Part shown: positions 16,053 to 25,181 of the stretch, piece by piece
Layout of the letters: every line of letters begins with the position of its first letter
How positions within the stretch are numbered: the stretch's first letter is position 1
Source of the DNA: Candidatus Hydrogenedentota bacterium
GTDB taxonomy: Bacteria; Hydrogenedentota; Hydrogenedentia; Hydrogenedentales; Hydrogenedentaceae
DNA length: 45,336 nt
Direction of reading: 5' to 3'
Assembly (NCBI GenBank): GCA_026415215.1
Contig: JAOAHN010000113.1
Coordinates: 1-45,336 of the forward strand
The notes under the pieces: model-generated
What the model saw: the letters and a program-made list of their open reading frames with translations, nothing else
Told to the model about the DNA's origin: nothing
The model's database searches: none
Translations under genes and position numbers: made by a program

Positions 16053-16316
16053 TTACTTATTAAGTATTTTATCGATTTCTATTCCATCTCCAATTCTTAA
16101 ATATGGCAGGTCATTAATTATAGGATATACAACTTTCCTATCTGTTCTGATCAGAGCACCATTCAAAGTTTCTTTTAACACCTCGCCTCCTTTATTTACA
16201 AGCTTTCCTTTTCTAATCGCTTCGTTCAACTCATTCAAAAGCTCGTCGTTTATCAATTCCAACTTTTGTTTTGTCTCTGGACAAACTAATATATCTAATA
16301 AATCTTTGGAAATCAT
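16053..16316 (-). CDS. Trm112-like small protein
   Basis: An 87-aa protein if started at ATG 16316, which has a GGGGG stretch 7 nt upstream; the upstream TTG at 16349 lacks one. The start MISKDLLDILVCPETKQKLEL and the end VYPIINDLPYL match the Trm112/YcaR family, which includes activators of methyltransferases. The family zinc knuckle is not kept: only one cysteine (in VCPETK) is present. A middle insertion (about 25-60) makes it longer than the roughly 60-aa YcaR. It lies downstream of tatA with a 29-nt gap. Its partner is unknown. Confidence 0.8.
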   Translation of the reverse strand: MISKDLLDILVCPETKQKLELINDELLNELNEAIRKGKLVNKGGEVLKETLNGALIRTDRKVVYPIINDLPYLRIGDGIEIDKILNK

Positions 16317-16345
16317 TTTGGAACCCCCAAAAATATTATAAGATA

Positions 16346-16546
16346 TCAAACATTTTTTTCTTCTTTTGTATTCTGCGTGTGATCTTCAATACTTTCTTTC
16401 TTCTCTTCTCCCCCTTTAAGAGCTTCTTTGAACTCTGCAATCGCAGTGCCTAAAGACCTACCTAATCCTGCAATTTTGTTTCCACCGAACAATATCAACA
16501 CAATAAGAAGTATTATAAACAATTCACCCATTCCCGGAGTCCACAT
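16346..16546 (-). CDS. tatA: Sec-independent protein translocase TatA/E component
   Basis: A small protein of 66-68 aa. A short hydrophobic N-terminal helix (GELFIILLIVLILFGGNKI) is followed by the FGGNKIAGLGRSLGTAIAEFKEAL amphipathic helix and a charged tail, the canonical TatA architecture. ATG 16546 (MWTPGMGEL) is favoured because AAAGG lies 8 nt before it; ATG 16552 is 2 nt from it. TatA pores export folded proteins with twin-arginine signals; two such candidates are in the window (6007-6873 and 39879-41096). No tatC is visible here. Confidence 0.9.
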   Translation of the reverse strand: MWTPGMGELFIILLIVLILFGGNKIAGLGRSLGTAIAEFKEALKGGEEKKESIEDHTQNTKEEKNV

Positions 16547-16662
16547 ATACATATCCTTTCGAATTTAGTTTTTTAATTTAATCGGTTACTAATAATTATA
16601 CACTACTTTTTATGCCACGAGGAAACTCAAGAATCGTTACCACTTCTCTCATACTATTCAAG

Positions 16663-16721
16663 TTGAGAAAAACTCTCAAAAATGAGGATAATATAATGCG
16701 GTGATATATATTGTATTATCC
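16663..16721 (+). promoter_or_regulatory. Predicted glnS promoter overlapped by inverted repeats
   Basis: TTGAGA at 16663-16668 and GATAAT at 16687-16692 are 18 nt apart and could be a promoter about 110 nt before the glnS ATG. Two inverted repeats overlap it: TTGAGA-AAAAC-TCTCAA at 16663-16679, and a 12-bp pair at 16686-16697/16710-16721 with one G-T pair and a 12-nt centre. The second covers the -10 region, so it could be an operator or a leader hairpin. No T-tract follows. Confidence 0.35.
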
Positions 16722-16801
16722 TTCTATATACAGGATTAGTTCCAAGAATCTAATCATTAGTTATTTACTAAACTTTAACATAGAGAAGAGAGGGTTTTTA
16801 T

Positions 16802-18544
16802 ATGTCAGAAAACCTAACAAAAAATGAGGGAAATGATAATATAGAAGAAAAAAATAAATGTTGTACCAGTAGAGATTTTATACATGAAATTATCGATGAG
16901 GATCTTAGAACAGGAAGATACAAAGAGGTAGTTACTCGTTTTCCTCCTGAGCCTAATGGCTATCTGCACATAGGTCATGCAAAATCTATATGCCTGAATT
17001 TCGGAATAGCAGAAGAATACGGGGGTAGATGTCATCTCAGGTTCGATGACACTAATCCATTAAAAGAAGAGCAAGAATATATTGACGCAATAAAAGAAGA
17101 TGTGAAGTGGCTTGGATTCGACTGGGGCAAACATGAATATTACGCCTCAGATTACTTTGAACAACTTTACGAATGGGCTATAAAGTTAATCAAAAAGGGT
17201 AAAGCCTATGTCTGTGATTTATCACCAGAAGAACTGAGGGAGTACAGAGGAACATTGACCGAACCCGGGAAGGAAAGCCCTTACAGAAATCGCTCTGTAG
17301 AAGAAAATTTGGACTTGTTTCAGAGAATGCGAGCAGGTGAATTTCCAGAAGGTTCTCGAACACTTCGTGCTAAAATCGACATGAGCTCCCCTAACCTTAA
17401 TATGCGAGATCCCGTAATGTATAGAATAATAAAAGCATCACATCCACGCACAGGCAATAAATGGTGTATATACCCTACCTACGACTTCACTCATGGACAG
17501 TCAGATTCTATAGAAGGGATTACTCATTCGATTTGCACATTAGAATTCGAGGACCATCGTCCATTGTATGAGTGGTTCATAAAGGAATTAGAAATATATG
17601 CTCCGCGGCAAATAGAATTTGCAAGACTGAATCTTACATATACTGTAATGAGTAAGAGAAGGTTATTAGAACTCGTAAAAGAAGAACATGTGAGAGGTTG
17701 GGATGACCCGAGAATGCCCACCTTATCAGGTTTAAGAAGAAGAGGATACACTCCAGAGGCAATCAGACAATTCTGCAAACTAATAGGGGTCGCTAAAGCA
17801 GATAATACAGTGGACATAGCCTTACTTGAACACTGCATAAGAGAAGATTTAAACAAAAAAGCCAATAGGTATATGGCTGTGTTATACCCATTGAAAGTAG
17901 TAATTGAAAACTATCCTGACGACCTCGTCGAAGAAATAGAAGCCGTTAACAACCCTGAAAACCCAGACGCGGGAACGCGGAAAGTTCCTTTCTCAAAAGT
18001 TATTTATATTGAGCGTGAAGATTTTATGGAAAATCCGCATCCAAAATTCTACAGATTAGCGCCAGGGAGAGAGATTAGACTCAGATACGCCTACTTTATA
18101 AAATGCATAGATGTTGTCAAAGACAAAGATGGCAACATTATTGAGCTTAGGTGTACCTATGACCCCTCCACAAAAGGTGGTAACGCTCCAGATGGCAGAA
18201 AGGTAAAAGCAACACTTCACTGGGTTTCTGCTAATCATGCATTTGAAGCAGAAGTAAGGCTTTATGACCATTTATTTACAAAACCTAACCCTGATGATGT
18301 TCCAGAGGGCGGTAGTTGGAAAGATAACATAAACCCCAATTCACTTATAGTATTAAGGGACTGCAAATTAGAACCAGCTTTAAAAAACCTTAAAGTAGGT
18401 GACAAAGTCCAGTTCGAGAGACAAGGGTATTTTTGCGTCGACCCAGACACAAATTCAGAAAGAATGGTATTTAATAGAACTGTGACACTAAAAGACGACT
18501 GGACCAAAATTAAGGCTAAAATACTACAAGAAAATAACACCTAA
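16802..18544 (+). CDS. glnS: Glutaminyl-tRNA synthetase
   Basis: Charges tRNA-Gln directly with glutamine. It is 580 aa with a class I core: [15 protein letters not shown] (HIGH motif) near residue 45, [38 protein letters not shown], and VMSKRRL (KMSKS-type). A two-barrel anticodon-binding C-terminus follows, ending near VTLKDDW. The motifs favour GlnRS over GluRS. The first 22 residues are a charged extension. Having GlnRS means this lineage need not rely on GatCAB for Gln-tRNA; GlnRS in bacteria is considered of eukaryotic origin by transfer. Monocistronic and convergent with mltG. Confidence 0.97.
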   Translation: MSENLTKNEGNDNIEEKNKCCTSRDFIHEIIDEDLRTGRYKEVVTRFPPEPNGYLHIGHAKSICLNFGIAEEYGGRCHLRFDDTNPLKEEQEYIDAIKEDVKWLGFDWGKHEYYASDYFEQLYEWAIKLIKKGKAYVCDLSPEELREYRGTLTEPGKESPYRNRSVEENLDLFQRMRAGEFPEGSRTLRAKIDMSSPNLNMRDPVMYRIIKASHPRTGNKWCIYPTYDFTHGQSDSIEGITHSICTLEFEDHRPLYEWFIKELEIYAPRQIEFARLNLTYTVMSKRRLLELVKEEHVRGWDDPRMPTLSGLRRRGYTPEAIRQFCKLIGVAKADNTVDIALLEHCIREDLNKKANRYMAVLYPLKVVIENYPDDLVEEIEAVNNPENPDAGTRKVPFSKVIYIEREDFMENPHPKFYRLAPGREIRLRYAYFIKCIDVVKDKDGNIIELRCTYDPSTKGGNAPDGRKVKATLHWVSANHAFEAEVRLYDHLFTKPNPDDVPEGGSWKDNINPNSLIVLRDCKLEPALKNLKVGDKVQFERQGYFCVDPDTNSERMVFNRTVTLKDDWTKIKAKILQENNT

Positions 18545-18595
18545 ATAATGTTGAAAAACTATCATCTCAACCACTACTAAAATTATATAATTATT

Positions 18596-19630
18596 CTATT
18601 TTTCGGTATCTTTCCGGTCAGAATTTCTACTTCGATATTCCCTTACCGCTTTAAGATGTTCATCATAACTCCTTGAAAAGACATGGCTTTTTCCGTCCGT
18701 GCTCACTACATAAAATAGAAAATCTCCCTCTGCAGGTTTTAAAGCAGATACTATACTATCCATTCCAGGGTTACATATAGGTGTGGGAGGTAAACCCAGT
18801 ATTTTATAAGTGTTAAAAGGCGAATCTACTTCCTTATCACTACTACTCAGAGGTTCTCCATATTTCCGTAAAGCATATTGAAGAGTAGCATCAACTTGGA
18901 GTGGCATATTTTTCTCTAACCTATTGTATATAACCCTCGAAATCAATGACTTTTCATCCTTAATTTTGCTTTCTTCCTCTACAAGAGAGGCAATCTTCAA
19001 AATCCTATACAAATCTTCATTATTCAGCTTTAGATTCATACTTACAACCAACTTATTCCATTCCTTTTTGAACTTTTCAACCATAGCTTTTGCAAGAGTA
19101 TAAGAATCGGGAATTTCTTCAAAACAATAAGTAGCAGGAAACAAGAAACCTTCTGCAGTTGGAGCATCAAACCCCATACTTTTAATAAACTCGGAAGAAT
19201 CAACTAACTTTAGGAATTCATCAGGGTTAGGAGATAACATAGCAATCTGCCAGTTCGTCAACCCCTCAGGAATAGTAATCTTGTACTCACATAGTTGTTT
19301 CACGGGACCTTTACTGAAGATATCTATAATTTGCTTAGGAGAAATGCCTTTAGGAATTTTGTATACCCCATACTTCACAACCAAAGATGGATGTAACTTT
19401 GTCATTAGTAAGTAAACATACTCGTGAACAATTAACTCTCTATCCTTGAGAATCCTCCCAATTTCCTTACCTGTGGCTCCTTTGGGAATGACAATCTCAA
19501 TTTCCTCTCCGCCTGGTAGTTCTCTATATAGGTATACAAACAAACTACAAACTATGAGTATGAAAATGAGAATTAAGAAACTCCCACCCCCCATCAAAAG
19601 TATAGTGATCTTCCTACCTTTTTTAATCAT
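18596..19630 (-). CDS. mltG: Endolytic murein transglycosylase MltG
   Basis: Cleaves nascent peptidoglycan strands near the membrane, helping set glycan length. It is 344 aa, as usual. A single N-terminal membrane segment spans about 9-34, followed by a LysM-like region (GATGKEIGRILKDRELI) at about 45-70. The catalytic YceG domain shows ASLVEEES (Glu cluster 218-220), RVIYNRLEKNMPLQVDATLQYAL and SPFNTYKILGLPPTPICNPG. It ends with FYVVSTDGKSHVFSRSYDEH. It is 26 nt downstream of ruvX, a conserved pairing. Confidence 0.95.
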   Translation of the reverse strand: MIKKGRKITILLMGGGSFLILIFILIVCSLFVYLYRELPGGEEIEIVIPKGATGKEIGRILKDRELIVHEYVYLLMTKLHPSLVVKYGVYKIPKGISPKQIIDIFSKGPVKQLCEYKITIPEGLTNWQIAMLSPNPDEFLKLVDSSEFIKSMGFDAPTAEGFLFPATYCFEEIPDSYTLAKAMVEKFKKEWNKLVVSMNLKLNNEDLYRILKIASLVEEESKIKDEKSLISRVIYNRLEKNMPLQVDATLQYALRKYGEPLSSSDKEVDSPFNTYKILGLPPTPICNPGMDSIVSALKPAEGDFLFYVVSTDGKSHVFSRSYDEHLKAVREYRSRNSDRKDTEK

Positions 19631-19656
19631 AGCCTACATTCAAAAAATATCCAAAA

Positions 19657-20091
19657 TTATTTTGTGTCAGTACCCTTCTCCCTATTTATCATATCGAGGT
19701 AAGTTTGGAGAAGCTGGGCGGAGGAATACATATCCAATTTGCCCCTCATTTGTTTTTCCGTTTTTCCATCACTCCTCAATGTTCTCCTTGCAACCTCAGA
19801 AGAGAATCTCTCATCTATTAGCTCTACTTGTAACCCTAATTCCGAACTTAACCATTCACCAAACTCTCTAACCTTCTTACTCATCTCACACTCTTTCCCT
19901 CCTAAAGTAAGAGGCAAGCCTAAAACAATTTTCTTTACATCTTTCTCTTTTACTATTTTCTTTAACTTATTTTGCCACTTCTCTTCTTTTTTGATATCTA
20001 TAACCGTGAGAGGGAATGCAAACATACCCAAAGGATCACTTATTGCTACGCCGAGTCTTCTCTCCCCATAATCTATCGCTAAAATTCTCAT
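19657..20091 (-). CDS. ruvX: RuvX/YqgF family RNase H-like nuclease (putative pre-16S rRNA nuclease)
   Basis: A 144-aa RNase H-fold protein; family members have been linked to 16S rRNA 5'-end maturation and Holliday-junction resolution. Conserved elements are AIDYGERRLGVAISDPLG (catalytic D7), GLPLTLGG, LIDERFSS (acidic pair) and KLDMYSSAQLLQTYL (C-terminal Asp). The ATG follows AAAGGG. It is first in the ruvX-mltG operon and divergent from the 20295 gene across a 203-nt spacer. Confidence 0.94.
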   Translation of the reverse strand: MRILAIDYGERRLGVAISDPLGMFAFPLTVIDIKKEEKWQNKLKKIVKEKDVKKIVLGLPLTLGGKECEMSKKVREFGEWLSSELGLQVELIDERFSSEVARRTLRSDGKTEKQMRGKLDMYSSAQLLQTYLDMINREKGTDTK

Positions 20092-20294
20092 ATCTAAAAT
20101 GCCCTTTCTAACTTTGAAGCAAAGTATTATATATCATCCTTCAATTATTCCTAAAGACGATAAATTCAAATACAATCCAAAAATTCTTCTTTTAATATCG
20201 AATCAATTTATCCTATAATTATTTCCATATCAAGGTTACCTCCAATAAGAACATTTTCGAATAAATCTAAAGATATACTCAAGAAAGAAACTCT

Positions 20295-20975
20295 ATGCAA
20301 AAGGAAGATAGGCCAATTCATTTTTCCGTAGAATTAATACATCCTCCGTTCTCTCTCAACAAAGAAGCAATTCAAAAGCTTTATACTGAGTTGTTAGGAA
20401 CTAAAGCTAAGTATGACAGTATAGATTTGAGTTTCCCTATGCAGGCTCGGTTCTACACTAATCATGGGAATAAAAGTCAGTCTATTATACTTTTTCTTCC
20501 TGATAGAGCATTAATTACTGAAGAATGGACAATCATAACTTTTTCAGATTTTTTAGAGAAAACAGAAATTCTGCTTCCAAAGATACTAAAAGCAAGGAAT
20601 CAATCTTTATTTCTTGCTCACATCGGTACTATTCGCTCAACTTTTGGACTAACCGGATATCAAGATGCAAAGACATTTATAGTGGAAAAACTATTACATC
20701 AAACTCCCGCATCATTGATAGATTATTTTGGAAGGTCTGTATCCACAGTAGGAATAAGGTTTGTATTTCCTGAGTCCAACGAAACCCCTGGGCTTCTGCA
20801 CATAGCCATAGAGTCATTTAGACATAATAAGAAAGAAGTCTTTGTAGAAGTGAGAGGCATTTTTAGCAAACATCCAATTACCCCTAATTCTGTTAAACCT
20901 TTATTAGAAAACCTAAAAGCACTAAGAGATTTTCTAACCAATCGAGTCCAATATTTCTTATCCCAGTTTGACTAA
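20295..20975 (+). CDS. Conserved-looking protein of unknown function
   Basis: A 226-aa soluble protein that I do not recognise. It has no signal peptide, membrane segment or cysteine-rich motif. The sequence alternates predicted strands and helices. The start HFSVELIHPPFSLNKEAIQKLYTEL and the C-terminal LLENLKALRDFLTNRVQYFLSQFD helix suggest a two-domain alpha/beta fold whose last helix could oligomerise. It vaguely resembles the TIGR04255 group, but this is weak. A TATAAT at 20214-20219 lies upstream. It stands alone, and its stop is one base from the stop of the convergent aldo/keto reductase. Base composition is like its neighbours. Confidence 0.7.
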   Translation: MQKEDRPIHFSVELIHPPFSLNKEAIQKLYTELLGTKAKYDSIDLSFPMQARFYTNHGNKSQSIILFLPDRALITEEWTIITFSDFLEKTEILLPKILKARNQSLFLAHIGTIRSTFGLTGYQDAKTFIVEKLLHQTPASLIDYFGRSVSTVGIRFVFPESNETPGLLHIAIESFRHNKKEVFVEVRGIFSKHPITPNSVKPLLENLKALRDFLTNRVQYFLSQFD

Positions 20976-20976
20976 A

Positions 20977-21957
20977 CTACCACCCTCGGAGTCTGTAGAT
21001 CTCCAAAGGTTCTCGATCAGTAGGAGATGGTGGTTGATATGAGAGGGCAGAAATTTCCTCCCATTCTTCTTTGGTAAGCCTCACCTCCATGCATTTTACT
21101 AACTCTTTAAATTGCATTAAATTTCTAGCACCCAATAATATAGAAGTTACTCCAGGGTGGCTTTTAACCCAAGCTGGTGCAAGCACTGCAGGAGAAATCC
21201 CCTTTTCTCTTGCATATTTTACAAACTTTTGTGTTATTTCTAAATATATCGGATTTCCATATCTTTTCTGATACATCACATTTTCATTAAGCCTACCAGA
21301 CTCACCACGCAAATATTTACCAGTCAACATTCCTGCTCCCAAAACATTATACGGAACCACTCCAAGTTTCTCGGTTTGAGCTAAAGGTAAAATTTCAACT
21401 TCCACCTGCCTCTTCAGTAAGCTATACATAGGCTGGATGCAAATTGGAACACTCCAATTGTGCTTCTTAGAAACCTCTATTGTCTTCATAATTTGCCAAG
21501 CTGAAAAATTAGATATACCTATATACAGCACTTTACCTTGAAGTATCAATGTGTTTACCGCTTCCAGGGCATATTCAATCTCTGTATTCTCATCCCAATG
21601 ATGAAGATATAAAATGTCCACATAATCTGTATTCAGTCGACCCAAAGATTCTTCAAAAGAAATTAAGATGTTCTTTTTGGAAAGTCCCTCTCTATTTACA
21701 CCTTGCACAGAGGGGAAAAACACCTTCGTGGCAAGAATTATCTCTTTTCTTCTATTACCAATCCACTTGCCTATAATTTCTTCTGTCACACCTTTATTAT
21801 AATTATGAGCGGTATCGATAAAATTAATACCTATTTCATAAGCATAGTCCATAATTTTTACCGCTTCTTCTACACTTGCCTCATTGCCAAATGTCATTGT
21901 TCCGAGACAAATCTCAGAGACCCTCAATCCTGACTTTCCCAACACTTTGTATTCCAT
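20977..21957 (-). CDS. Cytoplasmic aldo/keto reductase
   Basis: A 326-aa NADPH-dependent oxidoreductase of the (beta/alpha)8 AKR fold, closest in pattern to the voltage-gated-K-channel-beta/YajO-type reductases. The catalytic tetrad is visible: D48 and Y53 (FIDTAHNYNKG), K78 (LATKVF) and H119 (ILYLHHWDE). GKVLYIGISNFSAWQ and the LLGARNLMQFKELV cofactor-binding region near the C-terminus also match. The substrate cannot be told. The ATG is preceded by GGGGAG. It lies just downstream of the tRNA on the same strand. Confidence 0.92.
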   Translation of the reverse strand: MEYKVLGKSGLRVSEICLGTMTFGNEASVEEAVKIMDYAYEIGINFIDTAHNYNKGVTEEIIGKWIGNRRKEIILATKVFFPSVQGVNREGLSKKNILISFEESLGRLNTDYVDILYLHHWDENTEIEYALEAVNTLILQGKVLYIGISNFSAWQIMKTIEVSKKHNWSVPICIQPMYSLLKRQVEVEILPLAQTEKLGVVPYNVLGAGMLTGKYLRGESGRLNENVMYQKRYGNPIYLEITQKFVKYAREKGISPAVLAPAWVKSHPGVTSILLGARNLMQFKELVKCMEVRLTKEEWEEISALSYQPPSPTDREPLEIYRLRGW

Positions 21958-21989
21958 ATCTCTCTCCCCGAAGGTAAGAAAACAAAAAG

Positions 21990-22063
21990 TGGCGGCGCAG
22001 GGATTCGAACCCCGGACACGCGGATTATGATTCCGCTGCTCTAACCACCTGAGCTACGCCGCC
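21990..22063 (-). tRNA. tRNA with CAT anticodon, probably elongator tRNA-Met
   Basis: A 74-nt cloverleaf. The 7-bp acceptor stem GGCGGCG/CGCCGCC is perfect, the D-arm reads GTAGCTCAG...GGTTAGAGC, and the anticodon stem GCGGA/TCCGC carries the loop ATCATAA, giving CAT. The T-arm has TTCGAAT and the discriminator is A. CCA is not encoded. The GGCGG-GTAGCTCAG start resembles elongator tRNA-Met, but a lysidine-modified tRNA-Ile2 has the same anticodon and cannot be ruled out. The initiator is unlikely because the acceptor starts with a paired G-C. Confidence 0.95.
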
Positions 22064-22224
22064 ATTCTTTTTGTAAAATTTTATCAAAAGGGATGAAATA
22101 TTTCAAAATCCCTATATGACTCAAAATAAACTATTAGAAGATAGACATGTTAAGATGATATTCTAATTATTTAATTATATTTATTTTTTATTTTCCTTCA
22201 ACATAGACTGATACGGGCAAAAAG

Positions 22225-22992
22225 ATGACTACCATTATTTCTTGGAATGTGAACGGATATAGGTCAGTAATTAAAAAGGGATTTTTAGAGTGGCTGAATT
22301 CTTTCCAGCCCGATATTCTTTGTATCCAAGAGACCAAACTTAAACCTCAGGATATATCAGAAAATAACTTACCACTTCCAAATGGATACTATCACTATTG
22401 GGCTTTTGCTAAAAAGCCTGGATACAGTGGAACCGCCTTTTTCTCTAAAGAAAAACCAAAAAACTTAATCTCTATCAACGACCCCGTCTTTTCAGATGAA
22501 GGAAGACTTCAAATAGCAGATTTTGATAAATTCATTCTCGTCAATTCTTATTGGCCTAACAGTCAAGAGGAAAGAGCACGACTGCCTTATAAATTGGAAT
22601 TCATCGATAAACTTCTTAAACTACTTTGCGAATTCGTAAACAAAGAGAAACGAAATATTGTAATATCTGGAGATTTCAACATCGCTCATACAGAGATCGA
22701 TTTAGCACGACCTAAAGAAAATGAAAATCATGCTGGTTTTTATATAGAAGAAAGAAATGCTCTTACCCAGTTTTTTAATGCTGGGTTTGTAGACACATTT
22801 AGACTATTTCATAAGGAAGGTGGTCACTACACTTGGTGGTCTTATAGAACCAAAGCAAGAGAAAGAAATATAGGATGGCGGATTGATTATCATGTGGTCA
22901 ACTCAAAATTTGCAAAAAGTGTAAAAGATTCGTGGATACTCTCTGAAGTATATGGTTCTGACCATTGTCCTATTGGAATTCAAATTAAATAG
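22225..22992 (+). CDS. xth: Exodeoxyribonuclease III (AP endonuclease)
   Basis: A 255-aa Mg-dependent AP endonuclease/3'-5' exonuclease of base-excision repair, same length class as E. coli ExoIII. Active-site motifs: ISWNVNGYRS (Asn), CIQETKL (metal-binding Glu), NSYWPNSQEERARLPYKLEF (Tyr region), SGDFNIAHTEIDLARP (Asp/Asn), GWRIDYHVVN and YGSDHCPIGI (catalytic Asp-His). All expected residues are there. It lies 14 nt before the PduO-like gene and is probably co-transcribed. Confidence 0.96.
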   Translation: MTTIISWNVNGYRSVIKKGFLEWLNSFQPDILCIQETKLKPQDISENNLPLPNGYYHYWAFAKKPGYSGTAFFSKEKPKNLISINDPVFSDEGRLQIADFDKFILVNSYWPNSQEERARLPYKLEFIDKLLKLLCEFVNKEKRNIVISGDFNIAHTEIDLARPKENENHAGFYIEERNALTQFFNAGFVDTFRLFHKEGGHYTWWSYRTKARERNIGWRIDYHVVNSKFAKSVKDSWILSEVYGSDHCPIGIQIK

Positions 22993-23006
22993 CGGATACA
23001 CCACAA

Positions 23007-23618
23007 ATGGATTCAATTATCACCACTAAAAAGGGCGATCAAGGAAGTTCTACTCTACCCGACGGTAGGGTAGTTTCGAAGAGCTCGGAGTTAATTGAAT
23101 GCTTGGGCTCTTTAGAAACGCTAAGGGCTCATTTAGCACTTTTGAAAATAAAAATAGATAATACGAACTCTCCACAAAAACAATCTCTCTCAGAGTTTTT
23201 AATGTGGTTATTGCATTGCATATTCATTACTGGAAGTCAATTGGCAGATCCTTCAAAAAAAGTAACACCTTCTGACCATCCTAAAATCTCCAAAGAGCAC
23301 TTAGAAATTTTAGAAAATTTTCAGCTACACTTAGAAAAAAAGGTAAGTTTACCGAGAAAGTTTATAGTATGTGGTAGTAATGAAATTTCAGGGTATGCGG
23401 ATATAGTAGTATCTACTGCAAGAAACTTTGAAAGAAAACTTGTAAGATTTTTGAAAACATCGGAGGGCTTAATAATCCAAAACGAGTGGCTACTTCCCTT
23501 CTATAACAGAGTAAGCGATTTTTTATTTATACTTGCGAGAAATTTAGATGAAAATAAGTTCGTGACAGTTGACTACTCAATCCTATCGAAAGACTCTTCT
23601 TCGCTAAATGCTGATTAG
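23007..23618 (+). CDS. PduO-type cob(I)alamin adenosyltransferase-like protein with divergent active site
   Basis: A 203-aa protein that fits the PduO/MMAB fold: an N-terminal TTKKGDQGSSTLPDGRVVSK segment resembles the ATP-binding T-x-x-GD-x-G loop, LGSLETLRAHLAL replaces the usual YGTVDELN helix, and the C-terminal FYNRVSDFLFILAR matches the family end. The core arginine motif (R-T-V-C-R-R-A-E in human ATR) reads V-S-T-A-R-N-F-E here, so two of its Arg positions are changed and one Arg plus the Glu are kept. Converting cob(I)alamin to adenosylcobalamin is the known family reaction; activity is uncertain in this protein. It follows xth by 14 nt. Confidence 0.75.
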   Translation: MDSIITTKKGDQGSSTLPDGRVVSKSSELIECLGSLETLRAHLALLKIKIDNTNSPQKQSLSEFLMWLLHCIFITGSQLADPSKKVTPSDHPKISKEHLEILENFQLHLEKKVSLPRKFIVCGSNEISGYADIVVSTARNFERKLVRFLKTSEGLIIQNEWLLPFYNRVSDFLFILARNLDENKFVTVDYSILSKDSSSLNAD

Positions 23619-23626
23619 AGAAAACT

Positions 23627-24499
23627 CTAACCCACACCTAAGACTTTATAAATAAACTTTCTAATCTCTTCTACATATTTATCACCTGTTATAATAAATC
23701 CCTCATTATGGTCTCCCCTGATTTCTAAGAAATATTTTTCCGAAACCACTAATTCATATATTTCCTTTCCGTGATAAAATTTAATCAAAGTATCTTCAGG
23801 GCTATGAACCACTAAAACGGGCGACTTTATCTTTCCTACCTTATTTTTAGTATTAAACTCGTTTCCTCTTGCAAAAAATCTTGGCACCCAGCCAAAGATG
23901 TCATTAGCAACATCAATGGTAGACAAAAAAGTGCTTTCAAGAATCACACCTGCACACTCTACCCTGGTTGCTAAGTCAGCAGTTACTGCTCCCCCCAAAG
24001 AACGACCAAACAAAACTATTTTATTAGGCTGAACTTTTTTCTCTCCCGTGAGCCATTTCCACATAGAATAGGCATCTTCACAGCATCTTTTTTCCGATGG
24101 TCTTCCTGTTGACTTTCCGTATCCACCATAATCATATACCAAAACACCTAAGTCCATCTTTCTAAATATGTTTACCGATTCAAGTCGATCAGCAATGTTT
24201 CCGGCATTTCCGTGAGAAAATAGAATATAACCAATCGCCTCCCTTTCAGGTGGTATAAACCAGCCATAAGTTTGAAAACCACTTACATCTAATACAACTT
24301 CCTCGAATTTCCAGCCATAATAATCAGGAAACCTATAGAGTTCCTTAGAAGCTGGATACAGAAACTTAGCATATATGGATTTTCCAATGTATCCAAACAT
24401 AACCGCACAAAATAATATAAATAAACAAAAATAAATTAAAATTTTTATATACAATTGAGAATCGCTACAAAAATTACCTCTTCTGCCCGTAATAAGCAT
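23627..24499 (-). CDS. Membrane-anchored alpha/beta hydrolase (Bem46/YfhR-like)
   Basis: A 290-aa protein with a single N-terminal hydrophobic segment at about 17-40, then an alpha/beta-hydrolase domain. ILFSHGNAGNIADR forms the oxyanion region, VYDYGGYGKSTGRPSE follows, the nucleophile Ser is in FGRSLGG, the Asp is in VHSPEDTLIKFYHG and the His in RGDHNEG. This layout is that of the Bem46/YfhR-like family, whose substrates are largely unknown; esterase or thioesterase activity is plausible. The ATG lies inside the end of the aldolase gene with a 26-nt overlap. Last of the minus run from 31332. Confidence 0.88.
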   Translation of the reverse strand: MLITGRRGNFCSDSQLYIKILIYFCLFILFCAVMFGYIGKSIYAKFLYPASKELYRFPDYYGWKFEEVVLDVSGFQTYGWFIPPEREAIGYILFSHGNAGNIADRLESVNIFRKMDLGVLVYDYGGYGKSTGRPSEKRCCEDAYSMWKWLTGEKKVQPNKIVLFGRSLGGAVTADLATRVECAGVILESTFLSTIDVANDIFGWVPRFFARGNEFNTKNKVGKIKSPVLVVHSPEDTLIKFYHGKEIYELVVSEKYFLEIRGDHNEGFIITGDKYVEEIRKFIYKVLGVG

Positions 24500-25157
24500 C
24501 AGGTCCCCATTTCCGTCGGAAGTGCTTCTCTAATAGCTCTTTTTCCAACAATATCGGAGTCCCTTCCGAAAGCATAAATGTATCATAAGCAAGTCTTGCT
24601 AACTCTTCAACTATTTTCGCTACCTCTATGCACTTATCTATATCCTCCGCCCAACAAAATGGACCGTGGCCAGGAACTAATACCGCCTTACACCATTCCA
24701 CTCCTTTACTCTTGACACACTCCACAATAGCTCTTCCTGTGGAGACTTCATAATTATCTGTTTTAGGCAAATTAGTTAGGGGAATATCACCTAAAAAATA
24801 ATCTGCGTGTGTAGTCCCATAACAGGGAATAGATTTCCTCGCTTGTGCCCAGCAAGTAGCATAGTGAGAGTGGGTATGGATCACCGCCTCTGCCCTATCG
24901 ATAGATTTATATATTTCAAGATGAATAGGAAGATCAACAGATGGACTGTATTCTCCTTCCACTATATTTCCATTTAGGTCTACAACTACCATATCCCTTG
25001 GCTTCATCCTGTGGTAAGAAACACCGCTAGGTTTTATGACCACAAATCCATCTTGTCGAGATATTCCACTCGCATTTCCCCAAGTATGAAAAACCAACCC
25101 TTCTCTTACAAGCTCTAAATTCGCCTCGCATACTTCTTTCTTTAACGACTCTAACAT
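24474..25157 (-). CDS. Class II aldolase / L-ribulose-5-phosphate 4-epimerase-like protein
   Basis: A zinc-dependent aldolase-fold enzyme. ATG 25157 (GAGGG 6 nt before) gives 227 aa; a GTG at 25181 would add 8 residues. The zinc ligands H95 and H97 (IHTHSHYATCWAQA) and a third His in VPGHGPF are visible. GTTHADYFLGDIPLT with D119 and the ending RKWGPDAYYGQ match AraD L-ribulose-5-phosphate 4-epimerase, including the Tyr of the AYYGQ end, better than fuculose aldolase. No ara genes are nearby, so related epimerases acting on other pentose phosphates (UlaF/SgbE) are alternatives. Within the M50-to-hydrolase run. Confidence 0.88.
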   Translation of the reverse strand: MLESLKKEVCEANLELVREGLVFHTWGNASGISRQDGFVVIKPSGVSYHRMKPRDMVVVDLNGNIVEGEYSPSVDLPIHLEIYKSIDRAEAVIHTHSHYATCWAQARKSIPCYGTTHADYFLGDIPLTNLPKTDNYEVSTGRAIVECVKSKGVEWCKAVLVPGHGPFCWAEDIDKCIEVAKIVEELARLAYDTFMLSEGTPILLEKELLEKHFRRKWGPDAYYGQKR

Positions 25158-25181
25158 ATTATTTCCCTCACTAATATACAC

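Noticed and set aside
18545-18595. Terminator hairpin between glnS and mltG
   Set aside because: Only a 5-bp GTTGA/TCAAC pair with a long loop and no adjoining T-tract.
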